Shown here: positions 10,045 to 21,982 of the stretch, one piece after another
How the letters are laid out: each line of letters opens with the position of its first letter
Numbering within the stretch: the stretch's first letter is position 1
From: Hygrocybe punicea
Lineage: Eukaryota > Basidiomycota > Agaricomycetes > Agaricales > Hygrophoraceae
Reading direction: 5' to 3'
DNA: 64,000 nt
Assembly: GCA_963556145.1 (NCBI GenBank)
Contig: OY744462.1
Coordinates: forward strand, 3,348,001 to 3,412,000
Translations under genes and position numbers: made by a program
The notes under the pieces: model-generated
What the model saw: only the letters and a program-made list of their open reading frames with translations
Told to the model about the DNA's origin: nothing
Databases searched by the model: none

Positions 10045-10699
10045 ACAGACTTTGAACATTGATAGGGAGATGGGCTGGAGAATGATAAATTATGTTAATA
10101 AACAATAAGATTTACAAATTGAAGACATTACCAGTGGTCCAGGAAAGAAAATAGAGCCATATAGAAGAAAAAGCATGAAAATCCAAAGAATTTTCAACTT
10201 TTATGTCTATAAAAGGGAATATTATGTCAGCATTGGACCCTGAATGGTTTGGGCACATCACCTGATCCAGAAAACATTTTTTCGGAGTCTGAATATGGAA
10301 AACTGAGCTTAAACGAGCCAAAAGGGTCAAAAAACACGGCATTTACATACCAAATGGGGAAGGTGGTGGTTCAGGTTCAAGAGGCAAAAGCGCAGTAAGA
10401 TTCAAAGTCTGGGTTCAAATGGTGATCTGACTAATGATTACATAAGCATGATTATATAAGAAAATTCACCAAAACCAAATTTGAAATACAGAGTAATCTA
10501 ACCATATTGGGTTTGTTTATTTGTATTTATTTGTCATGTGGCCAAGTTGCAACATTACTTATAAATGTCAAGTAATAACTTCAGCAGACAAGCACTTTAT
10601 TTGTCTTTGTTTACATCTATTCGTCTTTGTTGACTAAAGCTTAAACAATGCTATATAAACTAAAACACATGATGAAATATATATTAGTGTGTTATATAA
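10045..10699. repeat. Right unit of the 300-bp tandem repeat, then AT-rich sequence with no gene
   Basis: 10045-10340 is the tandem-repeat unit that continues the array interrupted by E1. From 10340 to about 10700 the sequence is AT-rich with no convincing coding sequence on either strand. Confidence 0.6.
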
Positions 10700-11215
10700 T
10701 TAGATTTGTTACATATAGTGAATATTATCATAATCAGAACAAAATTTAGCATATATTATGTAAAATTACCTTATATGGTTAGACTGGTCACATGTGACTG
10801 TCACTATTGTGATCAGCATAAAATTTGGTATACAATATCCAAAATTACCTTATATGGTTAGAGTGGTCACATGTGACTGTCACACCTTGCCCGAAATGAT
10901 TGTATTAGTCAGCAGTTCAGTTTTCAGCTGATTCTGATTAGAATTAAAGCCAGTATGAATATTTTAAATATAATTGGAAGGTAATTTGATTTTTTTCAAG
11001 CAACCCATATTTGGATGCTTAGGTAAGCTTGTCCAGACATGGCCATGATCACATGTGATTTTTCAGAACATCAAGTAGAATCATATCTCTTGCCTAAAAA
11101 AAAAATCCTCTACATGCGATCAACTTTATCAATCAATTAATTAATTAATTACGAACACTCACTGAACCTGGTCTGATAAAGAACAAGTCTTTTAATAAAT
11201 TAAAAGAACTCGTAA
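10700..11215. repeat. CACATGTG-rich repeat, inverted partner of 11543-12300
   Basis: This block is homologous, in inverted orientation, to 11543-12300, and in direct orientation to 33230-33742. It contains several copies of a unit with GGTTAGACTGGTCACATGTG and ends in AGTCTTTTAATAAATTAAAAG, a near-palindrome. It stops 28 bp before the start of a Tc1-type transposase gene. Confidence 0.7.
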
Positions 11216-11242
11216 TCAACATCAACAACATCCTTGTACATT

Positions 11243-13785
11243 ATGCCAACTGGCGCTGCCATTTCTGATGATCTTTGCATAGCAATAGTCAACATGACTT
11301 GGACTCTCAATGTATCCTCAATTACCCTTCTCACTGGCTGTAGCCAACGCACTGTGCAATGTATCATTGCCCACTTCCAGCACACTCGATCTGCCCCACA
11401 ACACCTTTCATACTGGGAATTGAGAGGTGCTAAACATAAACTGACCATGGCTGATACCAATGTATGTATTACAACCTAAGACAATTCCCCACTGACTCAT
11501 GCCTTACAGTTAATTCGAGGGCTTGTGCAACACTGGCCAGATTACAAGTTCTTTTAATTTATTAAAAGACTCGTTCTTTATCAGACCTGGTTCAGTGAAG
11601 GTTCGTCATTAATTAATTCATTAATGTTTTTGCATCGCCTATAGAGATTTTTTTTTTGGGCAAGAGATATGATTCTACTTCTTATGTTGGAATGTAACAT
11701 AAAATCTGGGCCATGTTTGGAGTGGCTTACATAAGCATCCAAATATGGGATGTCTTACACAAGACAAATTACCTCTGAATTATATTCAAAATATTCATAC
11801 ACCCTTCAGTTCTCATTGGAATTAGCTGAAAATTGAACTGCTGACTAATATAAACATTTCGGGCAAGGTGTGACAGTCACATGTGACCAGTCTAACCATA
11901 TAACGTACTTTTTGATATTATATACCAAATTTTTTGCTGATCACAATGGTAACAGTCACATGTGACCAGTCTAACCATATATGGTAATTTTGCATAATAT
12001 ATGCTAAATCACATACTGCTCATCATATTCATTACACAAATACAATTATATTCAAAATATTTATCCTGGCCTTAATTCTTATCAGATTCAGCTGAAAATT
12101 GAACTGCTGCCTAATATTATCATTTCGGGTCACATGTGACCACTCTAACCATATAAGGCAATTTCTGATATTGTATAGCAAATTTTTTGCTGATCGCAAT
12201 GGTGATAGTCACATGTGACCAGTCTAACCATATAAGGCAATTTTACACCATATATCCTAAATTTCAAGGTGATCACAGGAGTCATAGTCACATGTGACCA
12301 CTGTTACTATATATAGAAATATCAGCCATATAAGCAGAAATTAGTGTAACTCAGATTATATAATGATATTTTTACTTAAAACATATAATTCAATGTGATA
12401 TCGCTGTATATATTATATACTAATTATATATTTCAAGCAAAATCACTTATTGATGTTTGTAATAATCATACAAATAAAAATTCAATAATAGAAACAAGAC
12501 TTTGTTCATGCCATATGCAACATTGGTCCACTCAAGTACAGCTGTCTTCATGTTATCATCTGTTGTGCAGCAAAGTTATGGAGAAGTAGAGTTTAGCAAA
12601 TGTAAGTCAATTGTTATCATACTGTTTAAAGACAGTTGTATTTGACAGTTGATGTATTGTGTTGCGCTCTTTTTTGGCTGAGAGTATTGCATAATGATGA
12701 AGCAAAGAAGACATGACAGTGGGAGAGGAAGTTGAGATATGCTATGCAGGTTTTTTCTTCTATTTTATGTTGCTATGGTGAGAGGTTGCTATGATGAAAG
12801 TGAGGAGGGGAAAAAAAGAACTCGTTCATGCCATGCGCAGCACTGGCCCACTAAACAAGTATATATCTGGATGAGATTCAGGCATTGCTGGTGCAGCAGT
12901 GTAGGGTGGAGGTTAGTGAGCCAACAATATGGTGTGTTTTGAGTAGAGGAGGACTCACAATGAAGAAGGTTAGCATGGCAGACTGTTGAGGAATGTCTAG
13001 TTCACTTAGGTTCTCTAGCTCACCCAATAAGCCCTGAAACACTGCAACGAGAAGTGAGCAGCGTTTCATTTCAACTACACCACCCAATTTACTCCTGCAC
13101 AGATGGTGTTTGTGGATGAGAGCTCATTTGATCGATGGACATCTATCCAAGGACGTGCATGGGCTGTATCTGGACAGTGTGCCATTTGCAAATGTTTTTT
13201 TTTCCATGGCAAACGGTCAGTAATGTGTTCATGATGGTACTTCCTAACTAAATTATTTTAGATACTCTCTGCTCCTGGCATTGTCACTTGACGGTATCAT
13301 ACACGTCAAGATTGTGGAGGGTTCATTCATGACTAGGCTCTTCAAGGAGTTCCTTGAAGGTTTACTGGACCAGATGCAATCTTTCCCAGCCCCCAATTCA
13401 GTTATTGTCTTGGATAATGCACACATTCATAGGCACCCAGATATTGTGGCAATGATAGAGGCCTGGTATGTATTGTTCAATAAGTATAGTGTTATTATTC
13501 AATAAGTATGGTGTTATTGTTCAATAAGTATAGTGTTATTCTAACATTATGCAATCAAGGGGCATGCGCATCTTTTATCTGCCATCATATTCACCTGATT
13601 ATAACCCTATAGAACTGGCATTCTCCTGTATCAAGGCTTTTGTATGCCATGATGGGACTCTTGGCAGAACAGACTTGGATCAGGATGAAGATGACACTTA
13701 TGTTTACCTGCACCTATATGACGCCACTTACCAAATTACACCTCAGCATGCATTGTCTTACTTCCATCACTGTCATTATGTGTAG
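11243..13785 (+). pseudogene. Tc1/mariner-type transposase gene, split by an insertion
   Basis: Exon 1 (ATG 11243 to 11461) is a helix-turn-helix region (ISDDLCIAIVNMTW, then TGCSQRTVQCII). A 48-nt GT-AG intron follows, then 11510-11542 (RGLVQHWPD). Coding resumes near 12863 with YLDEIQALLVQQ after a 1.3-kb repeat insertion. Further on come the first catalytic Asp (MVFVDESSFDRW, near 13110), an intron about 13205-13261, SLDGIIHVKIVEGSF, the second Asp in VIVLDNAHIH (near 13415), an intron about 13467-13556, and the Glu in SPDYNPIELAFS (near 13600). It ends FHHCHYV-stop at 13785. An in-frame TGA near 13050 sits where relatives have Arg, and the frame shifts near 12975. The family is clear and the copy is dead. 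Confidence 0.85.
11543..12862. mobile_element. Non-autonomous repeat inserted in the Tc1 transposase gene
   Basis: This block interrupts the transposase coding sequence between WPD and YLDE. Its left end has the near-palindrome TTCTTTTAATTTATTAAAAGA. Inside are about four CACATGTG units, two copies of a 37-bp motif (TTCATGCCAT...CCACT at about 12509 and 12823), and it ends CCCACTAAACAAGTA. The whole block is homologous, reversed, to 21983-22446 joined to 33029-33742. The superfamily is uncertain: the ends share TAC(A/T)(A/T)GTT, but no clear target duplication was found. Confidence 0.65.
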
Positions 13786-13904
13786 CATTATGAATTGCAG
13801 TCAAATTTTCACAGTTTCTATTCATTACTAAGGGATACAAAAACAAAAAGTAGTCTAAACACAAACTGAAAATTCGTGAGTCACTGACCAATATAAACAA
13901 GGTC

Positions 13905-14160
13905 TTTTCCCTCTTTGCAACAGGGCATAATGCTTCTTTGCAAACTTGCTCAGCCATTTGGCCATCCCAATATTCATCCCAAAAGTCTGCAACTCCAAGG
14001 TCATGCAGGTCACTCAACTCTACCACTCCCTTGTCTACAAATACTGCCACATATTGCATGTAGTTCAGAACCTTGTGGCCTTGAATAGGATCACGATCAA
14101 GTCCTGTGAGCCAAGTGTCAATGTTGGGATCCTCAATGGGCACTGAAGATTCAGCAGATT
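13905..14160 (-). CDS. Hypothetical protein fragment, possible SAM-like domain
   Basis: The minus strand reads SVPIEDPNIDTWLTGLDRDP, then LNYMQYVAVF and VVELSDLHDLGVADF. The pattern resembles small SAM-like helical domains found in many basidiomycete genes, where WLxxLDxDP is followed by NYxQYVxxF and IxxLxDL. There is no ATG at the beginning, so an upstream exon is missing or lies past 14160. The frame stays open into the transposase 3' end to 13736, but only the part above about 13905 looks coding. Confidence 0.35.
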
Positions 14161-14250
14161 GTTTACAATGGGGTGTTGACAGAGAGCATGAAAGTGAAGT
14201 GTCACGATCATCGTAAACATACTTGTAATCATCATGAACAGATTACCTGT

Positions 14251-16786
14251 CTGTGAGAGGAAATATGATAAAATTTCATTCCATACTTCACAAATGAAAT
14301 TCTAACATAATTTTAACATAGTTTTCTGCCTCATTCACTTATAAATTCTATGAACAAATATAAAATATATAGGTGTGAATTTTGAGGTAAATATGTATAT
14401 ATTTCTTTATGAAATTTGGATACAAAGATTTTCAATACTGTTTGTATATTTTTACAATATTTTTGGAGAAGAATTTATAATATGTGTCATTCAATAATGT
14501 TAAAGGAATTATAACATATCTTTTGTGAAAATATTGACAGAGAACTATGAGTAAGTGATGCAACAGCTTCCGTGGCATTGTAGTAAATGTACCTAGAAAG
14601 TCATGTGACTAGGATTCCTATGGTTGAGTTTTCTCAGCAGTAGAGATCTCCTTTTGTTGCGATTATGAGCACAATTACCACTCGACTCAATTTGAGTTCC
14701 CCTGGCAGGCTCCAGCAATTCACAGTGTCACTGGTTGTAATGGAGAATGGACGTAATAGAAACAATGCCTGGATTGGCCCTGCAGGCTATAATAGATGTG
14801 ATGGACATAATGGACATAATGGAAACAATGGCTTGAGTGTCTCCACAGGTTGTAATAGACTTAATGGACGTAATGGATGCAATTAGTGTTGCCGTAGTTC
14901 GGTTCCGAACCTAGCCGAACCCGGTTCAAACCCCGAACCGAACCCTAGGTTCAGTCTAAGTTCAGCCAAGTGCTGAACCGGACCGCGGGTTCAGTTCCGG
15001 GTTTCGAGGCCTGCCGGATTTCCTGAACGGCTCCAAACCGCGTCCAAACCGCGAACGCGGATATTTTTAAGGTATTTATTTCATTTATTTTTCGCATTCC
15101 TTTACTTACTTTTTCGTGTTAAACGGTATCATGTGACCGTTACAGGTAGCTTTCTTCACCAACACGCAACAACGCAAGGCCAATGAACGCGACACAATGT
15201 CGCGTTCATGAACACAGGTACGTATTTTACTTTCCTGAACTTTACTAATGTTGCCTGCTACAGGAAGCTCGACCGCGACCGCAGTGTGACCACACCCACG
15301 GCCGCGAGATGACCACCCAACGCCAACCCAATGCCAACGGACGCGCGACAGCTGCAACACCACCACCACCACCACCACCACCAGCGGCGGCAACAACAAC
15401 GGCAACGACAACCACGACGGCCAGCAGCAGCAGCAGCAATGCCGGCAGCAGCAGCAGCAGCAACGGCAACGGCAACGGCAGCGGCAGCGGCAGCAGCAAC
15501 GGCCACGACAGCAGCGGCAGCAGTGGCAGCAGCAACGGCCACGACAGCAGCGGCAGCAGTGGCAGCAGCAACGGCGACGGCAGCAGGAGCAGCGCCGGCA
15601 GCGGCAGCAACGACGGCAGCAACGACGGCAGCAACGACGGCAGCAACGGCGGCAACAGCAGCAGCAGCAACGGCGACAGCAGCAGCAGCGGCAGCAGCAA
15701 CGGCGACGGCAGCAGGAGCAGCGCCGGCAGCGGCAGCAACGATGGCAGCAACGACGGCAGCAACGACGGCAGCAGCAGTATCAGCAGCAACGGCGGCAAC
15801 AGCAGCAACGGCGGCAACAGCAGCAGCAGCAGCAGCAGCAGCCGTGGCAGCAACACCACCACAACCATACCACCGCCCCGACGAGGACAACGGTTGGCAG
15901 CAGCAGCGCCGGCAATGCCACGCAGGGACCACAGGACAAGACCCCCCGTCCCTCCACATCCCTTGGGGACACCGGAGGGCTCCCCCGCACCCATCTACCT
16001 CGCGAAGTGCAGCGCCGTATCTATTGATACGCGCCTGCCATTCGCGAGGAGAACGGACGGGGTGAGCCCACCTCGGTCTGGGTTTCAGACCGCGTCTGAA
16101 CCCAGACCAAACGCAAAGAGACGGTTCGACGCCGTCTGGGTCCGGGTTTGGCCATGCACCAAACCGGACCCGAAGTTCAGTTCGCGGTTCCGCCAAAAAG
16201 GGTCGGAACCGGACCGAACTGAACTTCGGCAACACTAGATGCAATGGAAACAATGGCTTGAGTGGCTCCACGAGTTGTAATAGACGTAATGGATGTAATG
16301 GATGTAATGGATGCAATGGAAACAATGGCCTGAGTGGCTCCATGGGTTGTCATGGGCATAATGGATGTAATGGAAACAACAGCTTGTGTCCATTGTGTCC
16401 ATTGCATACAGTATGTCCATTGCATCCATTATGTCTCTTGCACCTACCATGTCTATTGCATCTAAGACGTCTATTGCATCCATTACCCTTAGTTTACTGT
16501 TAACATTCTCACAAAAGATATATTCTAATTCCTTTAACATTATTGAGTGACACATATTATAAATTCTTCCCAAAAGATATTGTAAAAATACACAAACAGT
16601 ATTCAAAAATTTTGTATCCAAATTTGATAAAGAAATATATACATATTTATCTCAAAATTCACACATATATATTTTCTATTTGTTCATTGAATTTATAAGT
16701 CAATGAGGCAGAAAACTATGTTAAAATTATGTTAGAATTTCATTTGTGAAGTATGGAAGAAAATTTTATCATATTTCCTCTCACAG
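14251..16786. mobile_element. Long terminal-inverted-repeat element with a minisatellite core
   Basis: Inverted arms of about 300 bp (14251-14555 and 16497-16786) start CTGTGAGAGGAAATATGAT and end in its complement. Between them lies a minisatellite of 9-12-bp units of the type AATGGACGTAATGGATG, together with CTTGAGTGGCTCCAC repeats (14740-14883 and 16238-16440). It is interrupted by a hAT-like element. No transposase is encoded. The right arm is followed to 17190 by AT-rich sequence in which I see no gene. Confidence 0.65.
14884..16237. mobile_element. hAT-like MITE, copy 1, with trinucleotide-repeat core
   Basis: The ends are TAGTGTTGCCGTAGTTCGG and its near-complement, ending GGCAACACTA. 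GATGCAAT is duplicated exactly on both sides (14876-14883 and 16238-16245), the 8-bp target duplication of hAT-type elements. The core (15352-15860) is GC-rich CAG/CAA/GGC-type repeats that stay open in several frames, giving spurious Ser-, Ala- and Leu-rich frames on both strands. Copy 2, in inverse orientation, is at 43943-45127. No transposase is present. Confidence 0.88.
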
Positions 16787-17190
16787 TATTCAGTTATGTA
16801 CATTATACTTTTACTCTGAAAATCCTAAAATTAGTGAATCAGAATCTTTATGGCAACTTTTATTATGTATTTCATATTTTGCTACATTATAAGATTGAAA
16901 TTTACTGTGTTTCTAGCATTGGATATTTTTACTTTTGTACATGATATATATTATATAATATTAAGCAATTTGAGAAGAAGTCATTCAACTAATATTTTTT
17001 AAAACATCAAAGTATTATTATTAAATATATATAAAACTTGTGTGAAACTGATACTTTATATCTTTGTTTCAAATCTACATTGTTTCCAGATGATAACCTT
17101 TGGCAAAACATAATAGATATGCACATTATATTTCTGACTTTTTTGGCATCCAAATATAGTGAAATAATAAGGATGAATTTTCATACAACT

Positions 17191-19633
17191 TCAAGATATT
17201 TTTAATGGAAATATTATGCCTCGCATCCAGTGTATCTTGGGCAATGCTGAGTTCAGATAGAGGTGTGAATGAAAGATGCTAGGTTTACCATTGGTTAAAT
17301 CAGGTGTGGGTTCTCTGGAATTGTTCTCCAGCTTATTGCTGCTGTTGTCACCATCTAGGTCTTCATCTGATGCAATGCTAGGAGTGTTACCAACAACTCT
17401 GCAAGAATGACTGGTGGGTGGTTTTCCAAACAACATCAGAGCCTTGGCACCAGCCAAGTCCTTGTTGATTGAGGACTCATCTGTGTCAGGTTTGGTAAGG
17501 GGGTGTGGTTTTTGGTGCAGTCTAGTGCTGACAGATGCTTTTGGGGAGGGGGAGTGGTTTCCTTATTTTTCTTGGATTTCCAGCTTCCAGTGGCATGAGA
17601 TGAAACCTTTTTGCGAGATAAAGACCATTGCTTGTTGGCCATGTAGGTGGAGTCAGGTTGTGAGCCTAATGATAAGTGTAAGACTGGTGGAAAAAGTAGG
17701 CTCTCAGCTGCATAAATATGACAGTGAACTCTGACTGAGCACGATTTCCACAAATATTTTTGGGGGGCTGCCTCTGGAAGGTCTAGATAGACAGTTTATA
17801 GTAATAGAACCTTTTATTTTGACCGATATTTCAGTTATAATTCACAGCATACAGTTTTGAGAGGTGTCAAGAGCAGCAGAGTAAGAAATGATGAAAATCG
17901 AAATGTAAAGTGGGGGCTGCCTAGCCCCAGCAGAGTACTGTGTATTTGTCCCACTAAGTGTGTCAATCAGGCAAGGATGAAGTGAGCTAGAGCTCGCACG
18001 AGAATTGGGGGGTTTTCCAAACAAAGTAAAAATGTGCATATGATGCCAGCTTTTCTGAAAGTGGCAATAAGTGCTGGTCTTGATTGGCTTGCACCACTAG
18101 CTGATAGTTCTCAAACTTCAGAATCTGATTCTTGTCTGAGGCTTTCTCTTGGTTTGGTTCACCCTGTTTCTGTTTACAGCCATTTGCATGTATCTTGACA
18201 GTTTTGGGAAATTTTTGAATTGATTGAACAATATGGACTTAGACAAAATTACTGTACTCAATCTTGTATCTCATGAAATACTGCATGGATTGAGATGGTT
18301 GTAGAGGGAAAGTTGTACTATTTTCTAATGGCTATCAGCTCCTGTAATTACATTTGAACAATATTTAGTGTATGATGAGTTGTGGATGAAGTAAGAGGTG
18401 ACCCAGTGTTTTTTAACACCCAGAATGATATTGTTAAATTATGGCATCAAATGAGCTCCTACGAACAAGATTGTAGAGAGAAAGTTGTTCATTCTTTCAA
18501 GGGCTAGAAGTACATATACTGTGTTTTTCTTTATTTTTGTTCTTTGAGCCAACATTACAGCTGGACTACATTTGTTTGCATTGGGATCAAAATATCACAA
18601 GAATCATATATGTTGGCTCAAAGAACAAAAATAAAGAAAAACACAGTATATGTACTTCTAGCCCTTGAAAGAATGAACAACTTTCTCTTTACAATCTTGT
18701 TCATAGGAGCTCATTTGATGCCATAATTTAACAATATCATTCTGGGTGTTAAAAAACACTGGGTCACCTCTTACTTCATCCACAACTCATCATACACTAA
18801 ATATTGTTCAAATGTAATTACAGGAGCTGATAGCCATTAGAAAATAGTACAACTTTCCCTCTACAACCATCTCAATCCATGCAGTATTTCATGAGATACA
18901 AGATTGAGTACAGTAATTTTGTCTAAGTCCATATTGTTCAATCAATTCAAAAATTTCCCAAAACTGTCAAGATACATGCAAACAGCTGTAATAGCCTGAG
19001 TTAGCATTCTCATGTGTTTCATATTGTAATGGATGCACATCAAGACCAGCTGGAATGAAAACAACTGCTGAGACACCCACCATATTCTCACTAGTACTCT
19101 TGGGTCCATGAGCAGTCTCCAAAATAACAGGCACCTGAGGTCAGAGTTAAGCATCATCTATGAGTGCATCCACTTACCTTATCCTTCCTTCAGAGCCCAT
19201 CATTGGTCTCATGTTGAGCGTCCTTCAAAGGCACCAGTATTTTGTTGCAACCAAGCTTATTCCCAACAACTTCCCTAATGATTGAAGCAATCCCTTGAGA
19301 ACTACGATGACCATTGTGTTTACTGTGACCATGTCTGCATTCCCTACAAGTGACAGGGAGATTGGGATCATGAAGCTGTGATATGTCTTCTGAGTATTTT
19401 TCAAATTCGCAAGTTTCCCCACTCTTGACTTCAGCCATACAGGGGCCAGATGCCTTGTCAACTTTGACACCCTGCAATGTCCCAGAACCTGAAGTCAGAT
19501 CCTCCTTGGTTGGAGGTTTAACATCAAGCTTAATGTCACTGCCAGCACCCGCTTTGACTGACTGTCGAGGCTTCACCTTGGAGGACTTAGACAATGATTT
19601 TTTACCCGAGGCCATGCCAGTGACAGTAAACAA
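17191..19633 (-). pseudogene. Unrecognised gene relic, interrupted by MITE copy 2
   Basis: Three minus-strand stretches look partly coding. One is 19190-19633, which begins MFTVTGMASGKKSLSKSS, is Lys/Ser-rich and has a CRECRHGH motif. Another is about 19000-19150, with a readable stretch ILETAHGPKSTSENM. The third is 17191-18160, where LFGKPPTSHS and LFGKPPNSRA appear as a diverged internal duplication. Stops and frameshifts interrupt all of them, and the palindromic MITE at 18177-18988 sits between. I do not recognise the family. It could be a transposon-associated gene. Confidence 0.3.
18177..18988. mobile_element. Palindromic mariner-type MITE, copy 2 (812 bp)
   Basis: It has the same structure and the same length as copy 1. 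It begins CAGCCATTTGCATG, has two arms of about 370 bp around a short loop, and ends AACAGCTG. TA lies outside both ends (18175-18176 and 18989-18990). Confidence 0.85.
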
Positions 19634-19739
19634 AGGTGGGTAAAGTTATGTTGTCCAAACACCAAATAAATCTTATTTGCTTACAATATCGTTGGATAGT
19701 TTGCGAGAAATTAATTACATTTCATCTTGAATATACATC

Positions 19740-21407
19740 ATAACACTCAATGCTTGACACCATAATTTGGCCCATGGTCTCCAAATGTCATCAGGCAACA
19801 GGATGGTCAGTTCAACTTTTCCTCATCTCCCAGTCTGAATGACTTCGCTTGCAGGATAATTATCCTACTCATCTGGCCTGATACCAAAATTAGAAGGCAG
19901 CATGTAGGATTCTTTGACATGATCAAGGAATTTATGAAACACAAATAAATGTTCTGGGGACTGCAATGGATGCTCGTGGTGTGAGACCTCAATTACTTTA
20001 TGACAGACATTTGAGCACTGATCTTGATGTATTTTATTTACTGTTTCAGTGATTTCATTGTCATCTAGATGGCCAGCACCTGTCTGCCCCAGTTGTTGGT
20101 GGATTTTCTGACCTCTGACACTATAATGTGCTTCAAGAATAGCTGGATCCACATCATTGTAGTTGTCATATACACCATCTTTAATAAAGCTAAGAAAACA
20201 ATGATCCTGAAATGTTGTTAGTTTTATATTGGTTTAAGATATCTCATGTACATCAGGACTCTTGTCATGGGTAGCTTTTCCAGATATCAGATGACAATTC
20301 CATTCATTCTGAAATATGTCACAATCAGTATTGATGTGATTGAGAAAAAGGAAATGAAGAAGCCATAAATGGTGTGGGTTATTTTGATCCAGATGATGTA
20401 AACACTCAAGATGTAAGAAAAATGCCTTCCATCAATGGCAAAACTGTGTCCCAACTTCAACCCACAGACACTCAATATAAGTATTCTGAGTTGATCTATG
20501 AATTAATGAGTGTAAAAGGATATATACATTATGATACATACAACCTGCACAGGAATGATCTATGTTTTGGACCTTTTTGCATGATCATATAGACAGATAC
20601 TAGCATATTCTCACCACCTCAATCACCTCAAACACAAGAAGGACAACCATACTCCTCAACTGCTGACAGAAATACATCAAGTACAGTGCTGGCATGGTTA
20701 TTACTACTGGCATGCAGGGCAACAAGTTGCGTAGGCTTTCAGTATTATCCTAGTTCATAAATATTGTAGTTTCAACTTACAGTTCTGCAATAGCTGTCAA
20801 TAAAGCCATGGATTACAATCCCCCATGCAATGAGTTTGTGATGGCCATCACAATGCCATACACCATTTGGGCACTTGACTTTGTATTTGGTTCATTTCAA
20901 GATCTGTCATTCTTGCAAAACTCATCCTGTGGCATCAACATGCTTAATAGACTGAATGACATGGTGTCATTGAACTTGTAGACCATGACAACATAGAAAT
21001 CCAATAAGGTAGCAAATGCCTGAATGACCTCTTGAAGGTAATTGAAATTGACTACTTTTCCAGGACAGCCATACTAACCAGTGTGAATAACAGTCACAGG
21101 CTCAACATGGTTAACCTGGGCATCATCACTGTTCAGGGTTCAATTTCAAGACAGGGCAAAGCACAATGACTCACCTTGTTCCATCAATATGTTCAGTGAC
21201 ATGCAAAACATCCACTAATAGCTCTGCAAGAGCAGTGGCACAGCTTTCAAACCAGTTTTGAGGTAGCAACAATTCATGGTCATTTTCAAGGGCCTCAAGG
21301 ATAGGTATAGTGTTGTTAATGATGGAGGATGCATGGTGGTTGAGACGAACAGGGTTGGAATTCTCTTGTTGAAGAATTGCAGATATGTGAGCATAGGAGT
21401 CACTCAT
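19740..21407 (-). pseudogene. Integrase-core (DDE/rve-like) family gene, decayed
   Basis: The exons read in order: PVRLNHHASSIINN...LLPQNWFESCATAL (21171-21407), then a GTGAGT donor; WHCDGHHKLIAWGIVIHGF (near 20810) ending at a GTAAGT donor; LHASSNNHASTVLDVF (near 20700); NCHLISGKATHDKSP (near 20300); GQTGAGHLDDNEI (near 20080); and HHEHPLQSPEHLFVFHKFL...NFGIRPDE (19865-20000). This is the domain order of a protein family with an integrase-type catalytic core that is abundant in agaricomycetes. In the exon with the second acidic residue, two TGA codons replace Arg (V-stop-GD-stop-GGEN), and a further stop stands where Trp is expected before NCHLISG. It cannot encode a functional protein. Confidence 0.75.
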
Positions 21408-21639
21408 GATAGTGTGTGCAGCCTCAACATTTACAGGTCATGGATGACCATGCTCAACATCAGGAAGGCCAGGGAATGGCATGGTGAGAATGTTAACAAA
21501 TGTGTTTTGGCGAAGACAATGAACTTGGAATTTCAAAGCCCAAAATTTGTTGACCTTGAACACCATGACTACTGTATCAGTTCAAAGACACCAGAAATAC
21601 TACATTTCATCTGGAACGGACATTTTCAGAGTACATGTC

Positions 21640-21982
21640 TGATAACATAGTACAATCACCACCTCACAGATTGCAAATTTATACTAGGGGGATGATACAC
21701 TTTACACTGGGATCAACTTGTCGCTGTCTCAACTATATTTGCAGATACGTTTATGTCTGGTATCCTAAATCATAATGAAGGTGGCTCCATGGAAGGTACA
21801 AGTAATGACAAGACAATCCTCCTCTCATACTGCACCTGTCAAGAGTTTGACTACTTACTTACTTGGATGTATCCGGCCATGTATTTCAATCACCCCTCTG
21901 ACATATACAATTCTCTTGCAGCCAATAGGAAAGAAACAAGAAACATTAATTCTCTAACAGCATTTTCACATGACTGCTGACA
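21640..21982 (+). pseudogene. BTB/POZ-domain gene fragment
   Basis: Readable sequence runs DCKFILGG-stop-YTLH, then QLVAVSTIFADTFMSGI, then GTSNDKTILLSYCTCQEFDYLLTWMYPA. This matches the layout of basidiomycete BTB proteins, with a buried strand, an F-x-D-M/T-F helix, GxSDDxPIxL, then EFxxLLxxxYP. Those proteins are usually protein-interaction adaptors. A TGA near 21690 sits where Arg is expected. The fragment is cut off at about 21983 by the start of a repeat, and no C-terminal part was recognised. Confidence 0.5.

Noticed and set aside
11543..12862. A Helitron end (hairpin followed by CTAA near 12852)
   Set aside because: The bases after CTAA are also shared between copies and the flanks do not show an A/T insertion site, so the ends do not fit.
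15258..16343. Long Ser-, Ala-, Leu- and Cys-rich open frames on both strands
   Set aside because: They come from the CAG/CAA/GGC repeat core of a hAT-like MITE, where several frames have no stop. The same holds at 43957-44926.
14740..16440. Regularly spaced AATGGACGTAATGG repeats as a CRISPR-like array
   Set aside because: Units are 9-12 bp, contiguous and degenerate, with no spacers; this is a fungal minisatellite.
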